A DNA stretch of 45,000 bases from Cryptomeria japonica (lineage: Eukaryota; Streptophyta; Pinopsida; Cupressales; Cupressaceae). Positions within the stretch are counted from its first letter, which is position 1; every line of letters starts with the position of its first letter. The stretch is from the NCBI RefSeq assembly GCF_030272615.1, contig NW_026729160.1:80001-125000 (forward strand), in the 5' to 3' direction. Under the pieces are notes generated by a model that was given only the letters and a program-made list of their open reading frames with translations, was not told where the DNA came from and made no database searches. Positions 22,601-35,151 of the stretch are shown here, piece by piece. A program made the position numbers and the translations under genes.

Positions 22601-25534
22601 GGGGTTTCTCGCATTGGCTCTTCCCAGGCCCGGTTGTTGGGTGCGCTCCCACCCTGGCGCGCGCGAAGTTGGAAGTTGGGTTAATTGCCCGGGCGCGCAC
22701 CTTCGCCAGGGTGGGCACCTTGGTGCGCACACCTTGGCTGGGCTGCGCACCAGGGCGGGCTCAAGATGGCACCAGCATTCCCTTTTTCTCACTATCTTTC
22801 AAAACGGAAATTTTAAAATCTCGTTTTTTTTTGCCTTTTATGGAAATTAGTGAAGGCATCGCATCAAAGGTGCGCACCTCGCTGCCCACCTTGGTGTGCT
22901 CCGAGGTGCCCACCACGGTGCGCTCTGAGGTGCCCACCACGGTGCGCAACGCCGGTGCGAACCCGGGAGCGCCCCGATGTGTGCTCCAAGGTGCGGCGTG
23001 CACGAAGCCGGACCCCGGTTTGCCCCGGGTGCGCACCTCGCGTGCACCTTGGTGCGCACACCTTGGCTGGGTTGCGCGGCCTGGTGGGCACCATGGTGCG
23101 CACCAAGGAGCGCTCCAAAGTGTGCTCCAAGGTGCGGCGTGCACGAAGTCCTAGCCCGGTTTGCCCCGGGTGCGCACCTTCGCCGCGGTGGGCACCATGG
23201 CGTGCACGAAGTCGGAGCCCGGTTTGCCCCGGGTGCGCACCTCGCGTGCACCTTCGCCGGGGTGGGCACCTCGGCTGGGTTGCGCGCCCTGGTGCGCACC
23301 AAGGAGCGCTCCGAAGTGTGCTCCAAGGTGCGGCGTGCACGAAGTCGGAGCCCGGTTTGCCCCGGGTGCGCACCTTCGCCGCGGTGGGCACCCTGGTGCG
23401 CACCATGGCGTGCACGAAGTCGGAGCCCGGTTTGCCCCGGGTGCGCACCTCGCGTGCACCTTCGGCGGGGTTGCGCGCCCTGGTGCGCACCAAGGAGCGC
23501 TCCGAAGTGTGCTCCAAGGTGCGGCGTGCACGAAGTCGGAGCCCGGTTTGCCCCGGGTGCGCACCTCGCGTGCACCTTCGGCGGGGTTGCGCGCCCTGGT
23601 GGGCACCATGGTGCGCACCAAGGAGCGCTCCGAAGTGTGCTCCAAGGTGCGGCGTGCACGAAGTCGGAGCCCGGTTTGCCCCGGGTGCGCACCTCGCGTG
23701 CACCTTCGCCGCGGTGGGCACCATGGCGTGCACGAAGTCGGAGCCCGGTTTGCCCCGGGTGCGCACCTCGCGTGCACCTTCGCCGGGGTGGGCACCTCGG
23801 CTGGGTTGCGCGCCCTGGTGCGCACCAAGGAGCGCTCCGAAGTGTGCTCCAAGGTGCGGCGTGCACGAAGTCGGAGCCCGGTTTGCCCCGGGTGCGCACC
23901 TCGCGTGCACCTTCGCCGCGGTGGGCACCATGGCGTGCACGAAGTCGGAGCCCGGTTTGCCCCGGGTGCGCACCCCGCGTGCACCTTCGCCGGGGTGGGC
24001 ACCTCGGCTGGGTTGCGCGCCCTGGTGCGCACCAAGGAGCGCTCCGAAGTGTGCTCCAAGGTGCGGCGTGCACGAAGTCGGAGCCCGGTTTGCCCCGGGT
24101 GCGCACCTCGCGTGCACCTTCGCCGCGGTGGGCACCTTGGCTGGGTTGGGCACCATTGAGCGCTCCGAAGTGTGCTCCAAGGTGCGCACCATGGCCCTCC
24201 AAGGTGCGCAGCATGGCGTGCACGAAGTCGGAGCCCGGTTTGCCCCGGGTGCGCACCTCGCGTGCACCTTCGCCAGGGTGGGCACCTCGGTGCGCACACC
24301 TTCTCAATGTTTTCTTGCCTTTTCTGGAAATTGGTGAAGGCAGCGCATCAAAGGTGCGCACCTCGGTGTGCTCCGAGGTGCGAACCCGAGAGCGCTCCGA
24401 GGTGCCCACGAAGTCGAAAGTCGGGTTAATTGCATTGTTTTCCCCGGGTGCGCTCCGAGGTGCGCAACATCGGTGCGCACCAAGGAGGGCTCCGAAGTGT
24501 GCTCCAAGGTGCGCACGATTCGGAGCTCGGTTTGCCCGGGGTGCGCACACCTTGGCTGGGTTGCGCACCCTTTGTGCGCTCCAAGGTGCGCACGAAGTCG
24601 GAGCTCGGTTTGCCCCGGGTGCGCACCTTCGCCAGGGTGCGCACCTTGATGCGCACGCCTTGGCTGGGCTGCGCACCTTGGTGGGCGCCATGGTGCGCAC
24701 CTTTCATGCGCTCCAAGGTGCGCACGAAGTCGGAGCTCGGTTTGCCCCGGGTGCGCACCTTGGTGGGCGCCATGGTGCACTCCGAGGTGCCCAAGATTGG
24801 TGCGCACCAAGGAGCGCTCCGAAGTGCGCTCCAAGGTGCGCAGGTGCGCGCGAAGTCGAAAGTTGGGTTAATTGTCCGGTTTGCCTCGGGTGCGCACCTT
24901 GCGTGCACCTTCGCCAGGGTGGGCGCCTTGGTGCGCACACCTTGGCTGGGCTGCGCACCCGGGCGCGCACACCTTGGCACCCGCGTTTCCTTCATTTTAA
25001 ATTTTTTTTTTTTACAATCTCTCAAGTGGGAAATTCTATAATCTCAACTTTTTTTGCCTTTTCAGGAAACTTTTGAATGGAGCGCATCATTGGTGCGCTC
25101 CGAAGTGTGCTCCAAGGTGCGCACCTCTGGTGTGCTCCAAAGCTCTCTCCAGCTGCGTGCACCTGCCCCGGCCGCGCACCCGGCCCCGCCCAGCTTCGCT
25201 CACCTGTCCCGGGCGTCTGGTGCGGAACCTTAGAGTAAGAAACATCACCGTGCACCTTGGCCAACGTGCGCGACTCGACCGAGCGCGCACTGGCCGAGGT
25301 GCACACCGATTTCACCTGGGTGCGCGCGCAGCACCTCGGGCGCACCGGGGTGCGCGCACAACGCCCGGGTTGCACCGTGGCCTGTGTGCTCGGGGCGCCT
25401 CGGGTGCGCGCTCGGTGTCGCCCCCCGCGCGCGCGGTAGTGCGGGCAGCGCACCCCGGCCCGGCCCGGCCCCGACGAGAACGCAAACGGGCAAAAGGTTT
25501 ATTCAAATAGCATTGCGACGCCCGGCGAAAAACT

Positions 25535-25540
25535 AAAAAA
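25535..25540 (-). terminator. Pol III terminator of 5S gene, unit 5
   Basis: Uninterrupted T6 run at the 3' end of the 5S gene, sense strand. Confidence 0.9.
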
Positions 25541-25658
25541 GGGTGCAACACCGGGACTTCCCGGGAGGTCACCCATCCCAGTACTACTCCGGCCCAAGCG
25601 CGCTTAACTGCGGAGTTCTGATGGGATCCGGTGCACTAACGCTGGTATGATCGCACCC
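25540..25658 (-). rRNA. 5S rRNA: 5S ribosomal RNA gene, unit 5
   Basis: Same 119-nt sequence as the unit 1 gene, with intact A box, intermediate element, C box and helix I, and an uninterrupted T6 terminator (25535-25540). Confidence 0.97.
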
Positions 25659-28600
25659 GTTATGAGCTTGTCGCAGTGTGTACTTAGCAAACCGCGACCC
25701 ACGTGCGAATCCACCCCGGCCACCCACCCCCGTCGAGGTGCACACCCTCCCTCGCGAAGTGCGCCCCGTTCGCCAAGTGTGAGCCCTGCCCGGGTGCGCG
25801 CACCTTGCTAGGGCGTCGGGTGTGCACCCGGCCCGGCCTACGTGCGTGCACCTGGACGGGGCGTCGTGTGCGTGCAGTGTCCCGTCTGCAACGCGGTGCC
25901 CACACACCACCTCGGGCGCAACGACCTGCGCTCACATGTGGGCCGAGTGCACCTTGGTGCATGTTCGGGGCGCCTCGGGTGCACGCTCGATCTTGCCCCG
26001 GTGCACCAAGGCGCTCGGTTTGCCCCGGGTGCGCACTTGGTGCAAGGTGGGCACCCAAAATAGGGATCAAGCACCAAAACACAAGTTTCGGGATGCAAAA
26101 TGGGACCCAAGGACCACAAATGCGTTCCAAGACCCATGATGGGTCCACGAGAACAAAAATGTGTTCCGAGACTTAATAAACAAATATTGGGTTTTAGGAG
26201 AAGAAACATGCTCTGATGCCCAAAACGAGAATCGACCCCGAAAAGGCCACAGGCCAAAAGTGGGATGCGAGACAAAAAAAAATGGGACCCGAGGACCAAA
26301 ATTGGGTTCCCAGGTCGAAGACAGGGCAACCGGACAAGAAACGACCTCTAAGGCTCGAAATGAGTCCCGACGACTAAAACTTGACAAGAAGCACCCATCA
26401 GGCACCCAACTCGACACCCATGGGATGCCGACCCACCCGGGCTTCCACCTAGCACACCTTGGCACCCACCCACCCTCGCACCCAACCTCGCACCCAACTT
26501 AGCACCTTTGAACCCACATTGGCACTCACCCTGACCCTGGCACCTTGGAACCCACATTGGCACTCACCTTGACCCTGGCACCCACCTTTGCACTCACCTT
26601 GGGACCCACCCTGGCTCCCACCTCGGCACCCACCCAGACACCCACCTTGGTTCCTTGGCACCCACCTTGGATCCTTGGCACCCACCCCGACACCCACCTT
26701 GGCACGCAACTTGGCTACTTGCCACCCACCTTGGCTCCTTGACGCCCACCCCGACAACCACCCCGTGACCTACCCTGGCTAGGGTTGGTGCACACCCACC
26801 CTGGTGCCCACCTTGGCACCCACCCCATGACCCACCTTGGCACGCACCTTAGTACCCACCCCGTTACCCACCCTAGGACCCACCCCGTGACCCACCTTGG
26901 CCAGGGTGGGTGCCTTGGTGCGCACAACTTGCCTGGGCTGCACACCAGGGCGGGCTCAAGATGGCACCCGCGTTCCGTTTTTTTCACTATCTTTCAAAAC
27001 GGAAATTTTAAAATCTCGTTTTTTTTTTTTTTTTGCCTTTTCTGGAAATTAGTGAAGGCAGCGCATCAAAGGTGCGCAATGCTGGTGCGAACCCGGGAGC
27101 GCTCCGATGTGTGCTCCAAGGTGCGGCGTGCACGAAGTCCGAGCCCGGCTTGCCCCGGGTGCGCACCTCGCGTGCACCTTCGCCGGGGTGAGCACCTTGG
27201 CTGGGTTGCGCGCCCTGGTGCGCACCAAGGAGCGCTCTGAAGTGTGCTCCAAGGTGCGGCGTGCACGAAGTCGGAGCTCGGTTTGCCCCGGGTGTGCACC
27301 TCGGGTGCGCACCTCGCGTGCACCTTCGCTGCGGTGGGCACCTTGGCTGGGTTGCGCGCCTTGGTGGGCACCATGCAGTGCACGAAGTCGGAGCCCGGTT
27401 TGCCCCGGGCGCGCACCTCCGCCAGGGTGGGCACCTTGGTGCGCACAACTTGCCTGGGCTGCGCACCAGGAAGGGCTCAAGATGGCACCCGCGTTCCGTT
27501 TTTTTCACTATCTTTCAGAACGGAAATTTTAAAATATCGTTTTTTTTTGCCTTTTCTGGAAATTAGTGAAGGCAGCGCATCAAAGGTGCGCAACGCTGGT
27601 GCGAACCTGGGAGCGCTCCGATGTGTGCTCCAAGGTGCGGCGTGCACGAAGTCGGAGCCCGGTTTGCCCCGGGTGCGCCCTGGTGGGCACCATGGTGCGC
27701 ACCAAGGAGCGCTCCGAAGTGTGCTCCAAGGTGCGGCCTGCACGAAGTCGGAGCCCGGTTTGCCCCGGGCGTGCACCGCGGGTGGGCACCTTGGTGCGCA
27801 TGCCTTGCCTGGGCTGCGCACCAGGGCGGGCTCAAGATGGCACCCGCGTTCCGTTTTTTTCACTATCTTTCAAAACGGAAATTTTAAAATCTCATTTTTT
27901 TTTGCCTTTTCTGGAAATTAGTGAAGGCAGCGCATCAAAGGTGCGCACCTCGCTGCCCACCACGGTGCGCAACGCCGGTGGGCACCCGGGAGTGCTTCGA
28001 AGTGTGCTCCAAGGTGCTGCGTGCACGTTGTCGGAGCCCGGTTTGCCCCGGGTGCGCACCTCGCGTGCACCTTCGTCGGGGTGGGCACCTTGGCTGGGTT
28101 TGCCCCGGCTGCGCTCCGAAGCGGGGTTATTGGAGCGCCGCCTCTTTTTTTGTCGGAGCGTTTGGTGGGGTTTCTCGCATTGGCTCTTCCCAGGCCCGGT
28201 TGCCACCCTGGCGCGCACGAAGTCGGAAGTAGGGTTAATTGCCCGGGTGCGCACCTTTGCCAGGGTGGGCACCTTACCTGGGCTGTGCACCAGGGCGGGC
28301 TCAAGATGGCACCCGCGTTCCGTTTTTTTCACTATCTTTCAAAACGGAAATTTTAAAATCTCCTCTTTTTTTTGCCTTTTCTGGAAATTAGTGAAGGCAG
28401 CGCATCAAAGGTGCGCACCTCGCTGCCCACCTTGGTGTGCTCTGAGGTGCGCACCCGGGAGCGCTACGAAGTGTGCTCCAAGGTGCGGCGTGCACGTTGT
28501 CGGAGCCCGGTTTGCCCCGGGTGCGCACCTCGCCTGCACCTTGGCCGGGGTGGGCACCCTGGCTGGGTTTGCCCAGGGTGCGCTCCGAAGCGGGGTTACT

Positions 28601-31569
28601 GGAGCGCCCCCTCTTTTTTTGTCAGAGCGTTTGGTGGGGTTTCTCGCATTGGCTCTTCCCAGGCCCGGTTGTTGGGTGCGCTCCCACCCTGGCGCGCGCG
28701 AAGTTGGAAGTTGGGTTAATTGCCCGGGCGCGCACCTTCGCCAGGGTGGGCACCTTGGTGCGCACACCTTGGCTGGGCTGCGCACCAGGGCGGGCTCAAG
28801 ATGGCACCAGCATTCCCTTTTTCTCACTATCTTTCAAAACGGAAATTTTAAAATCTCGTTTTTTTTTGCCTTTTATGGAAATTAGTGAAGGCATCGCATC
28901 AAAGGTGCGCACCTCGCTGCCCACCTTGGTGTGCTCCGAGGTGCCCACCACGGTGCGCTCCGAGGTGCCCACCACGGTGCGCAACGCCGGTGCGAACCCG
29001 GGAGCGCCCCGATGTGTGCTCCAAGGTGCGGCGTGCACGAAGCCGGACCCCGGTTTGCCCCGGGTGCGCACCTCGCGTGCACCTTGGTGCGCACACCTTG
29101 GCTGGGTTGCGCGGCCTGGTGGGCACCATGGTGCGCACCAAGGAGCGCTCCGAAGTGTGCTCCAAGGTGCGGCGTGCACGAAGTCCTAGCCCGGTTTGCC
29201 CCGGGTGCGCACCTTCGCCGCGGTGGGCACCATGGCGTGCACGAAGTCGGAGCCCGGTTTGCCCCGGGTGCGCACCTCGCGTGCACCTTCGCCGGGGTGG
29301 GCACCTCGGCTGGGTTGTGCGCCCTGGTGCGCACCAAGGAGCGCTCCGAAGTGTGCTCCAAGGTGCGGCGTGCACGAAGTCGGAGCCCGGTTTGCCCCGG
29401 GTGCGCACCTTCGCCGCGGTGGGCACCCTGGTGCGCACCATGGCGTGCACGAAGTCGGAGCCCGGTTTGCCCCGGGTGCGCACCTCGCGTGCACCTTCGG
29501 CGGGGTTGCGCGCCCTGGTGCGCACCAAGGAGCGCTCCGAAGTGTGCTCCAAGGTGCGGCGTGCACGAAGTCGGAGCCCGGTTTGCCCCGGGTGCGCACC
29601 TCGCGTGCACCTTCGGCGGGGTTGCGCGCCCTGGTGGGCACCATGGTGCGCACCAAGGAGCGCTCCGAAGTGTGCTCCAAGGTGCGGCGTGCACGAAGTC
29701 GGAGCCCGGTTTGCCCCGGGTGCGCACCTCGCGTGCACCTTCGCCGCGGTGGGCACCATGGCGTGCACGAAGTCGGAGCCCGGTTTGCCCCGGGTGCGCA
29801 CCTCGCGTGCACCTTCGCCGGGGTGGGCACCTCGGCTGGGTTGCGCGCCCTGGTGCGCACCAAGGAGCGCTCCGAAGTGTGCTCCAAGGTGCGGCGTGCA
29901 CGAAGTCGGAGCCCGGTTTGCCCCGGGTGCGCACCTCGCGTGCACCTTCGCCGCGGTGGGCACCATGGCGTGCACGAAGTCGGAGCCCGGTTTGCCCCGG
30001 GTGCGCACCCCGCGTGCACCTTCGCCGGGGTGGGCACCTCGGCTGGGTTGCGCGCCCTGGTGCGCACCAAGGAGCGCTCCGAAGTGTGCTCCAAGGTGCG
30101 GCGTGCACGAAGTCGGAGCCCGGTTTGCCCCGGGTGCGCACCTCGCGTGCACCTTCGCCGCGGTGGGCACCTTGGCTGGGTTGGGCACCATTGAGCGCTC
30201 CGAAGTGTGCTCCAAGGTGCGCACCATGGCCCTCCAAGGTGCGCAGCATGGCGTGCACGAAGTCGGAGCCCGGTTTGCCCCGGGTGCGCACCTCGCGTGC
30301 ACCTTCGCCAGGGTGGGCACCTCGGTGCGCACACCTTCTCAATGTTTTCTTGCCTTTTCTGGAAATTGGTGAAGGCAGCGCATCAAAGGTGCGCACCTCG
30401 GTGTGCTCCGAGGTGCGAACCCGAGAGCGCTCCGAGGTGCCCACGAAGTCGAAAGTCGGGTTAATTGCATTGTTTTCCCCGGGTGCGCTCCGAGGTGCGC
30501 AACATCGGTGCGCACCAAGGAGGGCTCCGAAGTGTGCTCCAAGGTGCGCACGATTCGGAGCTCGGTTTGCCCGGGGTGCGCACACCTTGGCTGGGTTGCG
30601 CACCCTTTGTGCGCTCCAAGGTGCGCACGAAGTCGGAGCTCGGTTTGCCCCGGGTGCGCACCTTCGCCAGGGTGCGCACCTTGATGCGCACGCCTTGGCT
30701 GGGCTGCGCACCTTGGTGGGCGCCATGGTGCGCACCTTTCGTGCGCTCCAAGGTGCGCACGAAGTCGGAGCTCGGTTTGCCCCGGGTGCGCACCTTGGTG
30801 GGCGCCATGGTGCACTCCGAGGTGCCCAAGATTGGTGCGCACCAAGGAGCGCTCCGAAGTGCGCTCCAAGGTGCGCAGGTGCGCGCGAAGTCGAAAGTTG
30901 GGTTAATTGTCCGGTTTGCCTCGGGTGCGCACCTTGCGTGCACCTTCGCCAGGGTGGGCGCCTTGGTGCGCACACCTTGGCTGGGCTGCGCACCCGGGCG
31001 CGCACACCTTGGCACCCGCGTTTCCTTCATTTTAAATTTTTTTTTTTTACAATCTCTCAAGTGGGAAATTCTATAATCTCAACTTTTTTTGCCTTTTCAG
31101 GAAACTTTTGAATGGAGCGCATCATTGGTGCGCTCCGAAGTGTGCTCCAAGGTGCGCACCTCTGGTGTGCTCCAAAGCTCTCTCCAGCTGCGTGCACCTG
31201 CCCCGGCCGCGCACCCGGCCCCGCCCAGCTTCGCTCACCTGTCCCGGGCGTCTGGTGCGGAACCTTAGAGTAAGAAACATCACCGTGCACCTTGGCCAAC
31301 GTGCGCGACTCGACCGAGCGCGCACTGGCCGAGGTGCACACCGATTTCACCTGGGTGCGCGCGCAGCACCTCGGGCGCACCGGGGTGCGCGCACAACGCC
31401 CGGGTTGCACCGTGGCCTGTGTGCTCGGGGCGCCTCGGGTGCGCGCTCGGTGTCGCCCCCCGCGCGCGCGGTAGTGCGGGCAGCGCACCCCGGCCCGGCC
31501 CGGCCCCGACGAGAACGCAAACGGGCAAAAGGTTTATTCAAATAGCATTGCGACGCCCGGCGAAAAACT

Positions 31570-31575
31570 AAAAAA
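31570..31575 (-). terminator. Pol III terminator of 5S gene, unit 6
   Basis: Uninterrupted T6 run at the 3' end of the 5S gene, sense strand. Confidence 0.9.
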
Positions 31576-31693
31576 GGGTGCAACACCGGGACTTCCCGGG
31601 AGGTCACCCATCCCAGTACTACTCCGGCCCAAGCGCGCTTAACTGCGGAGTTCTGATGGGATCCGGTGCACTAACGCTGGTATGATCGCACCC
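31575..31693 (-). rRNA. 5S rRNA: 5S ribosomal RNA gene, unit 6 (array edge)
   Basis: Same 119-nt sequence as the unit 1 gene, with complete internal promoter and T6 terminator (31570-31575). It is the 5S copy nearest the Pol I promoters, about 2.7 kb from the first, and is transcribed away from them. It sits in the truncated unit, yet the gene and both immediate flanks are intact. Confidence 0.97.
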
Positions 31694-32948
31694 GTTATGA
31701 GCTTGTCGCAGTGTGTACTTAGCAAACCGCGACCCACGTGCGAATCCACCCCGGCCACCCACCCCCGTCGAGGTGCACACCCTCCCTCGCGAAGTGCGCC
31801 CCGTTCGCCAAGTGTGAGCCCTGCCCGGGTGCGCGCACCTTGCTAGGGCGTCGGGTGTGCACCCGGCCCGGCCTACGTGCGTGCACCTGGACGGGGCGTC
31901 GTGTGCGTGCAGTGTCCCGTCTGCAACGCGGTGCCCACACACCACCTCGGGCGCAACGACCTGCGCTCACATGTGGGCCGAGTGCACCTTGGTGCATGTT
32001 CGGGGCGCCTCGGGTGCACGCTCGATCTTGCCCCGGTGCACCAAGGCGCTCGGTTTGCCCCGGGTGCGCACTTGGTGCAAGGTGGGCACCCAAAATAGGG
32101 ATCAAGCACCAAAACACAAGTTTCGGGATGCAAAATGGGACCCAAGGACCACAAATGCGTTCCAAGACCCATGATGGGTCCACGAGAACAAAAATGTGTT
32201 CCGAGACTTAATAAACAAATATTGGGTTTTAGGAGAAGAAACATGCTCTGATGCCCAAAACGAGAATCGACCCCGAAAAGGCCACAGGCCAAAAGTGGGA
32301 TGCGAGACAAAAAAAAATGGGACCCGAGGACCAAAATTGGGTTCCCAGGTCGAAGACAGGGCAACCGGACAAGAAACGACCTCTAAGGCTCGAAATGAGT
32401 CCCGACGACTAAAACTTGACAAGAAGCACCCATCAGGCACCCAACTCGACACCCATGGGATGCCGACCCACCCGGGCTTCCACCTAGCACACCTTGGCAC
32501 CCACCCACCCTCGCACCCAACCTCGCACCCAACTTAGCACCTTTGAACCCACATTGGCACTCACCCTGACCCTGGCACCTTGGAACCCACATTGGCACTC
32601 ACCTTGACCCTGGCACCCACCTTTGCACTCACCTTGGGACCCACCCTGGCTCCCACCTCGGCACCCACCCAGACACCCACCTTGGTTCCTTGGCACCCAC
32701 CTTGGATCCTTGGCACCCACCCCGACACCCACCTTGGCACGCAACTTGGCTACTTGCCACCCACCTTGGCTCCTTGACGCCCACCCCGACAACCACCCCG
32801 TGACCTACCCTGGCTAGGGTTGGTGCACACCCACCCTGGTGCCCACCTTGGCACCCACCCCATGACCCACCTTGGCACGCACCTTAGTACCCACCCCGTT
32901 ACCCACCCTAGGACCCACCCCGTGACCCACCTTGGCCAGGGTGGGTGC

Positions 32949-34160
32949 ACCCACCCTGGTGCCCACCTTGGCACCCACCCATCCTAGCACCCAGCCTGTG
33001 ACCGGGCTTGGAACCCAACCTTGCACCCGTCTTGGCCAGTGTGGGTGCGCACCCATCCTGGCACCCACGTTGTGACACACCCTTTAACCCACGCACCCTA
33101 GCAGCCACGTTGGCACCCACCTTGGAACACAACCTAGCAACTTGGCACCCACCCCGTGACCCACCTTGGCATCCACCATAGCAGTCGCCCACTTGGCACC
33201 CACCTTGGAACCCAAGTTGGCACCCACCTCGGCACCCACCTTGACACTTGTGGACCCACCTTGCCACTCACCCTAGCATCGACCCATCCTAGCACCCACC
33301 CTGGCACCTTTGCACCCTAGCACTCACCCATCCTAGCACCTAACCTGTGACCCACCTTGACACTCACCCTCGCACCCACCTTGGAACCCAACCTAGCACC
33401 CACCCACCCTGACACCAACCCTAGCACCTACCCACCCTTGCACCCACCCTGTGACCCATCTTGGCACCCACCCATCCTACCACTCAACCTATCACCCACC
33501 TTCTCACCCACCTTGGCATCCACCTTAGCACCCACCCACACTGGCACCTTGGCACCCACCTCGGGCAAGGTGGGTGCACACCCACCCTGACACCCAATTT
33601 AGAACCAACCGAGCATGTTACCCACCTTGGCACCCACATTGCAGCCCACCCTAGTACCCACCCTATGACCCACATTGGCATCCACACCCTAGCACCCAGG
33701 CACCTCGACACCCGCCTTGACACGCACCCTAGCACTAAACCTGTGACCCACCTTGGAACTCACCCTAGAACCCACCCACCCTGTGAACCACCTTGGCATC
33801 CACCTTAGCACCCACCCACCTTGGCACCCACTCTAGCACTCACCCATCCTAACACCCAACTTGTTACCCACCTTGGCACCCGCCCTCGCGTCCACCTTGA
33901 AACCCACCCTAGCACCCACCCACGCAGGAGCCCACCTTGGCACCCAACCTAACACCCACGCATCCTGGCACCCAACTTGTGACCCACCTTGGAACCCACC
34001 CTAGTACCCACCTTTGAACCCACTATATCACCAACCCACCTTGGCACCCACCCTATGACCCTCTTTGGAATCCACCCTAGCACGCACCCACCCTGGCACC
34101 CACCATGGAGCGCACCCTAGCACCCACCCACCTCGGCACGCACCTCAACACCCACCTTGG
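32949..34160. repeat. Large degenerate CACCC satellite
   Basis: About 1.2 kb of diverged CACCCACCTTGG-type repeats continuing from the satellite of truncated unit 6. Unlike the 6-kb array it is not homogenised: neighbouring repeats differ at many positions. The minus strand is GGGTGG-rich. It separates the 5S array from the Pol I promoter zone. No gene is seen. Confidence 0.88.
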
Positions 34161-34189
34161 TGTGCGCACTGCGCCAACCTCTCAAAGAC

Positions 34190-34345
34190 CCTATGTGGTG
34201 CGCTCCAAAGTGTACACCTTTGGTGCGCTCCAAGGTGCGCACCTTTGGTGCACACCGAGGTGCACACCAAAGTGTGCACCGAGGTGAGCACCAAAGTGCA
34301 CTCCAAGGTGCACACCAAGGCGTGCACCTTTGGTGCGGTCAATGC
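34190..34345. repeat. GTGCACC/GTGCGCTCC transition repeats
   Basis: Short tandem motifs (GTGCACACC, TTTGGTGCGCTCC, AAAGTGTGCACC) that resemble both the 5S-unit block and the 38/52-bp array further right. They lead directly into the first promoter repeat. Confidence 0.7.
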
Positions 34346-34401
34346 AAACGAATTCGGAAGTTGGGGTCGATGTCCTAATCGCTGCTGCAGACTACACGTA
34401 T

Positions 34402-34460
34402 GAGAATCGGACAAATAGCTTTATATAGGGGAGGTGTTGCGTTTGATGGGTCGACTCCCC
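34402..34460 (+). promoter_or_regulatory. Pol I-type promoter 1
   Basis: TATATAGGGG at 34422-34431 matches the plant rRNA start consensus (TATA-rich, then a G-run, with initiation near the A before the G-run). Conserved AATCGGACAAATAGC precedes it; this copy has one extra T (GCTTTATATA). The start G-run GGGGAG (34428-34433) is complementary to CTCCCC at 34455-34460. A second hairpin follows at 34462-34483. Confidence 0.75.
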
Positions 34461-34559
34461 TGGTTGTGTGCACTGCACCAACTTCAAAGACCCTGTCTTG
34501 TTTAAGAAGTCAAAAGTTGGGGTGGATGTCCTAATCATTGCTGCAGTCTACGCATGTAT

Positions 34560-34617
34560 GAGAATCAGACAAATAGCTTATATAGGGGAGGTGTTGCATT
34601 CGGTGGGTTGACTCCCC
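34560..34617 (+). promoter_or_regulatory. Pol I-type promoter 2
   Basis: TATATAGGGG at 34579-34588 with upstream AATCAGACAAATAGCT. GGGGAG (34585-34590) pairs with CTCCCC (34612-34617), 21-nt loop. It lies 157 bp after promoter 1. Confidence 0.78.
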
Positions 34618-34779
34618 TGGTTGTGCGCACTGCGCCAACCTCAAAGACCCCGCATAGCAGAAGAAGTCGGAAGTCGGATTTTGGTGAGCACCAAGGCGTG
34701 CACCTTTGGTGCGGTCAACGCAGACGAATTCAGAAGTTGGGGTGGATGTCCTAATCGTTGTTGCAGGCTACACATGTAT

Positions 34780-34837
34780 GAGAATCAGACAAATAGCTTA
34801 TATAGGGGAGGTGTTGGGTTTGATGGGTCAACTCCCT
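34780..34837 (+). promoter_or_regulatory. Pol I-type promoter 3
   Basis: TATATAGGGG at 34799-34808. The downstream arm is CTCCCT (34832-34837), so the pairing with GGGGAG is kept through a G-U pair. It lies 220 bp after promoter 2; the extra length carries a GTGAGCACCAAGGCGTGC segment. Confidence 0.78.
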
Positions 34838-34936
34838 TGGTTGTGCGCATTACGCCAACCTCAAAGACCTTGTTTTCGTTAAGAAGTCAAAAGTTGGGGT
34901 CAATGTCCTAATGGCTCCTGTAGGCTACACATGTAT

Positions 34937-34994
34937 GAGAATCGGACAAATAGCTTATATAGGGGAGGTGTTGGGTTTGATGGGTCGACTCCCC
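34937..34994 (+). promoter_or_regulatory. Pol I-type promoter 4
   Basis: TATATAGGGG at 34956-34965; GGGGAG pairs with CTCCCC at 34989-34994. It lies 157 bp after promoter 3. Confidence 0.78.
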
Positions 34995-35093
34995 TGGTTG
35001 TGCGCATTACGTCAACCTCAAAGACCTTGTTTTCGTTAAGAAGTCAAAAGTTGGGGTCGATGTCCTAATTGCTCCTGTAGACTACACATGTAT

Positions 35094-35151
35094 GAGAATC
35101 AGACAAATAGCTTATATAGGGGAGGTGTTGGGTTTGATGGGTTGACTCCCC
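35094..35151 (+). promoter_or_regulatory. Pol I-type promoter 5
   Basis: TATATAGGGG at 35113-35122; GGGGAG pairs with CTCCCC at 35146-35151. Its second hairpin is degraded (ACACCAACC arm). Confidence 0.78.

Larger units (their letters stand above)
18104..24138. repeat. Giant 5S-containing tandem unit, copy 4
   Basis: 6035-bp copy with a five-C run before the 5S gene and a T-run one base longer than in the others (17 T ending at 20999). Private change: T at 22926 (CpG to TpG). The 5S terminator T-run is intact. Confidence 0.95.
24139..30173. repeat. Giant 5S-containing tandem unit, copy 5
   Basis: 6035-bp copy with the six-C run. Private changes: A at 24706 (CpG to CpA) and T at 29318 (CpG to TpG). 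The terminator T-run is intact. Confidence 0.95.
30174..32948. repeat. Giant 5S-containing unit, truncated copy 6
   Basis: Matches the other copies from 30174 to 32948 and then departs: full copies continue into the first T-rich module, while this one continues as CACCC satellite. It keeps the GTGCGC block, the 5S gene and most of the unit's satellite, but lacks the T-rich modules and the 130-207-bp subrepeats. The break lies within CACCC satellite on both sides, which suggests unequal exchange between satellite tracts. This is the promoter-proximal edge of the array. Confidence 0.93.
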
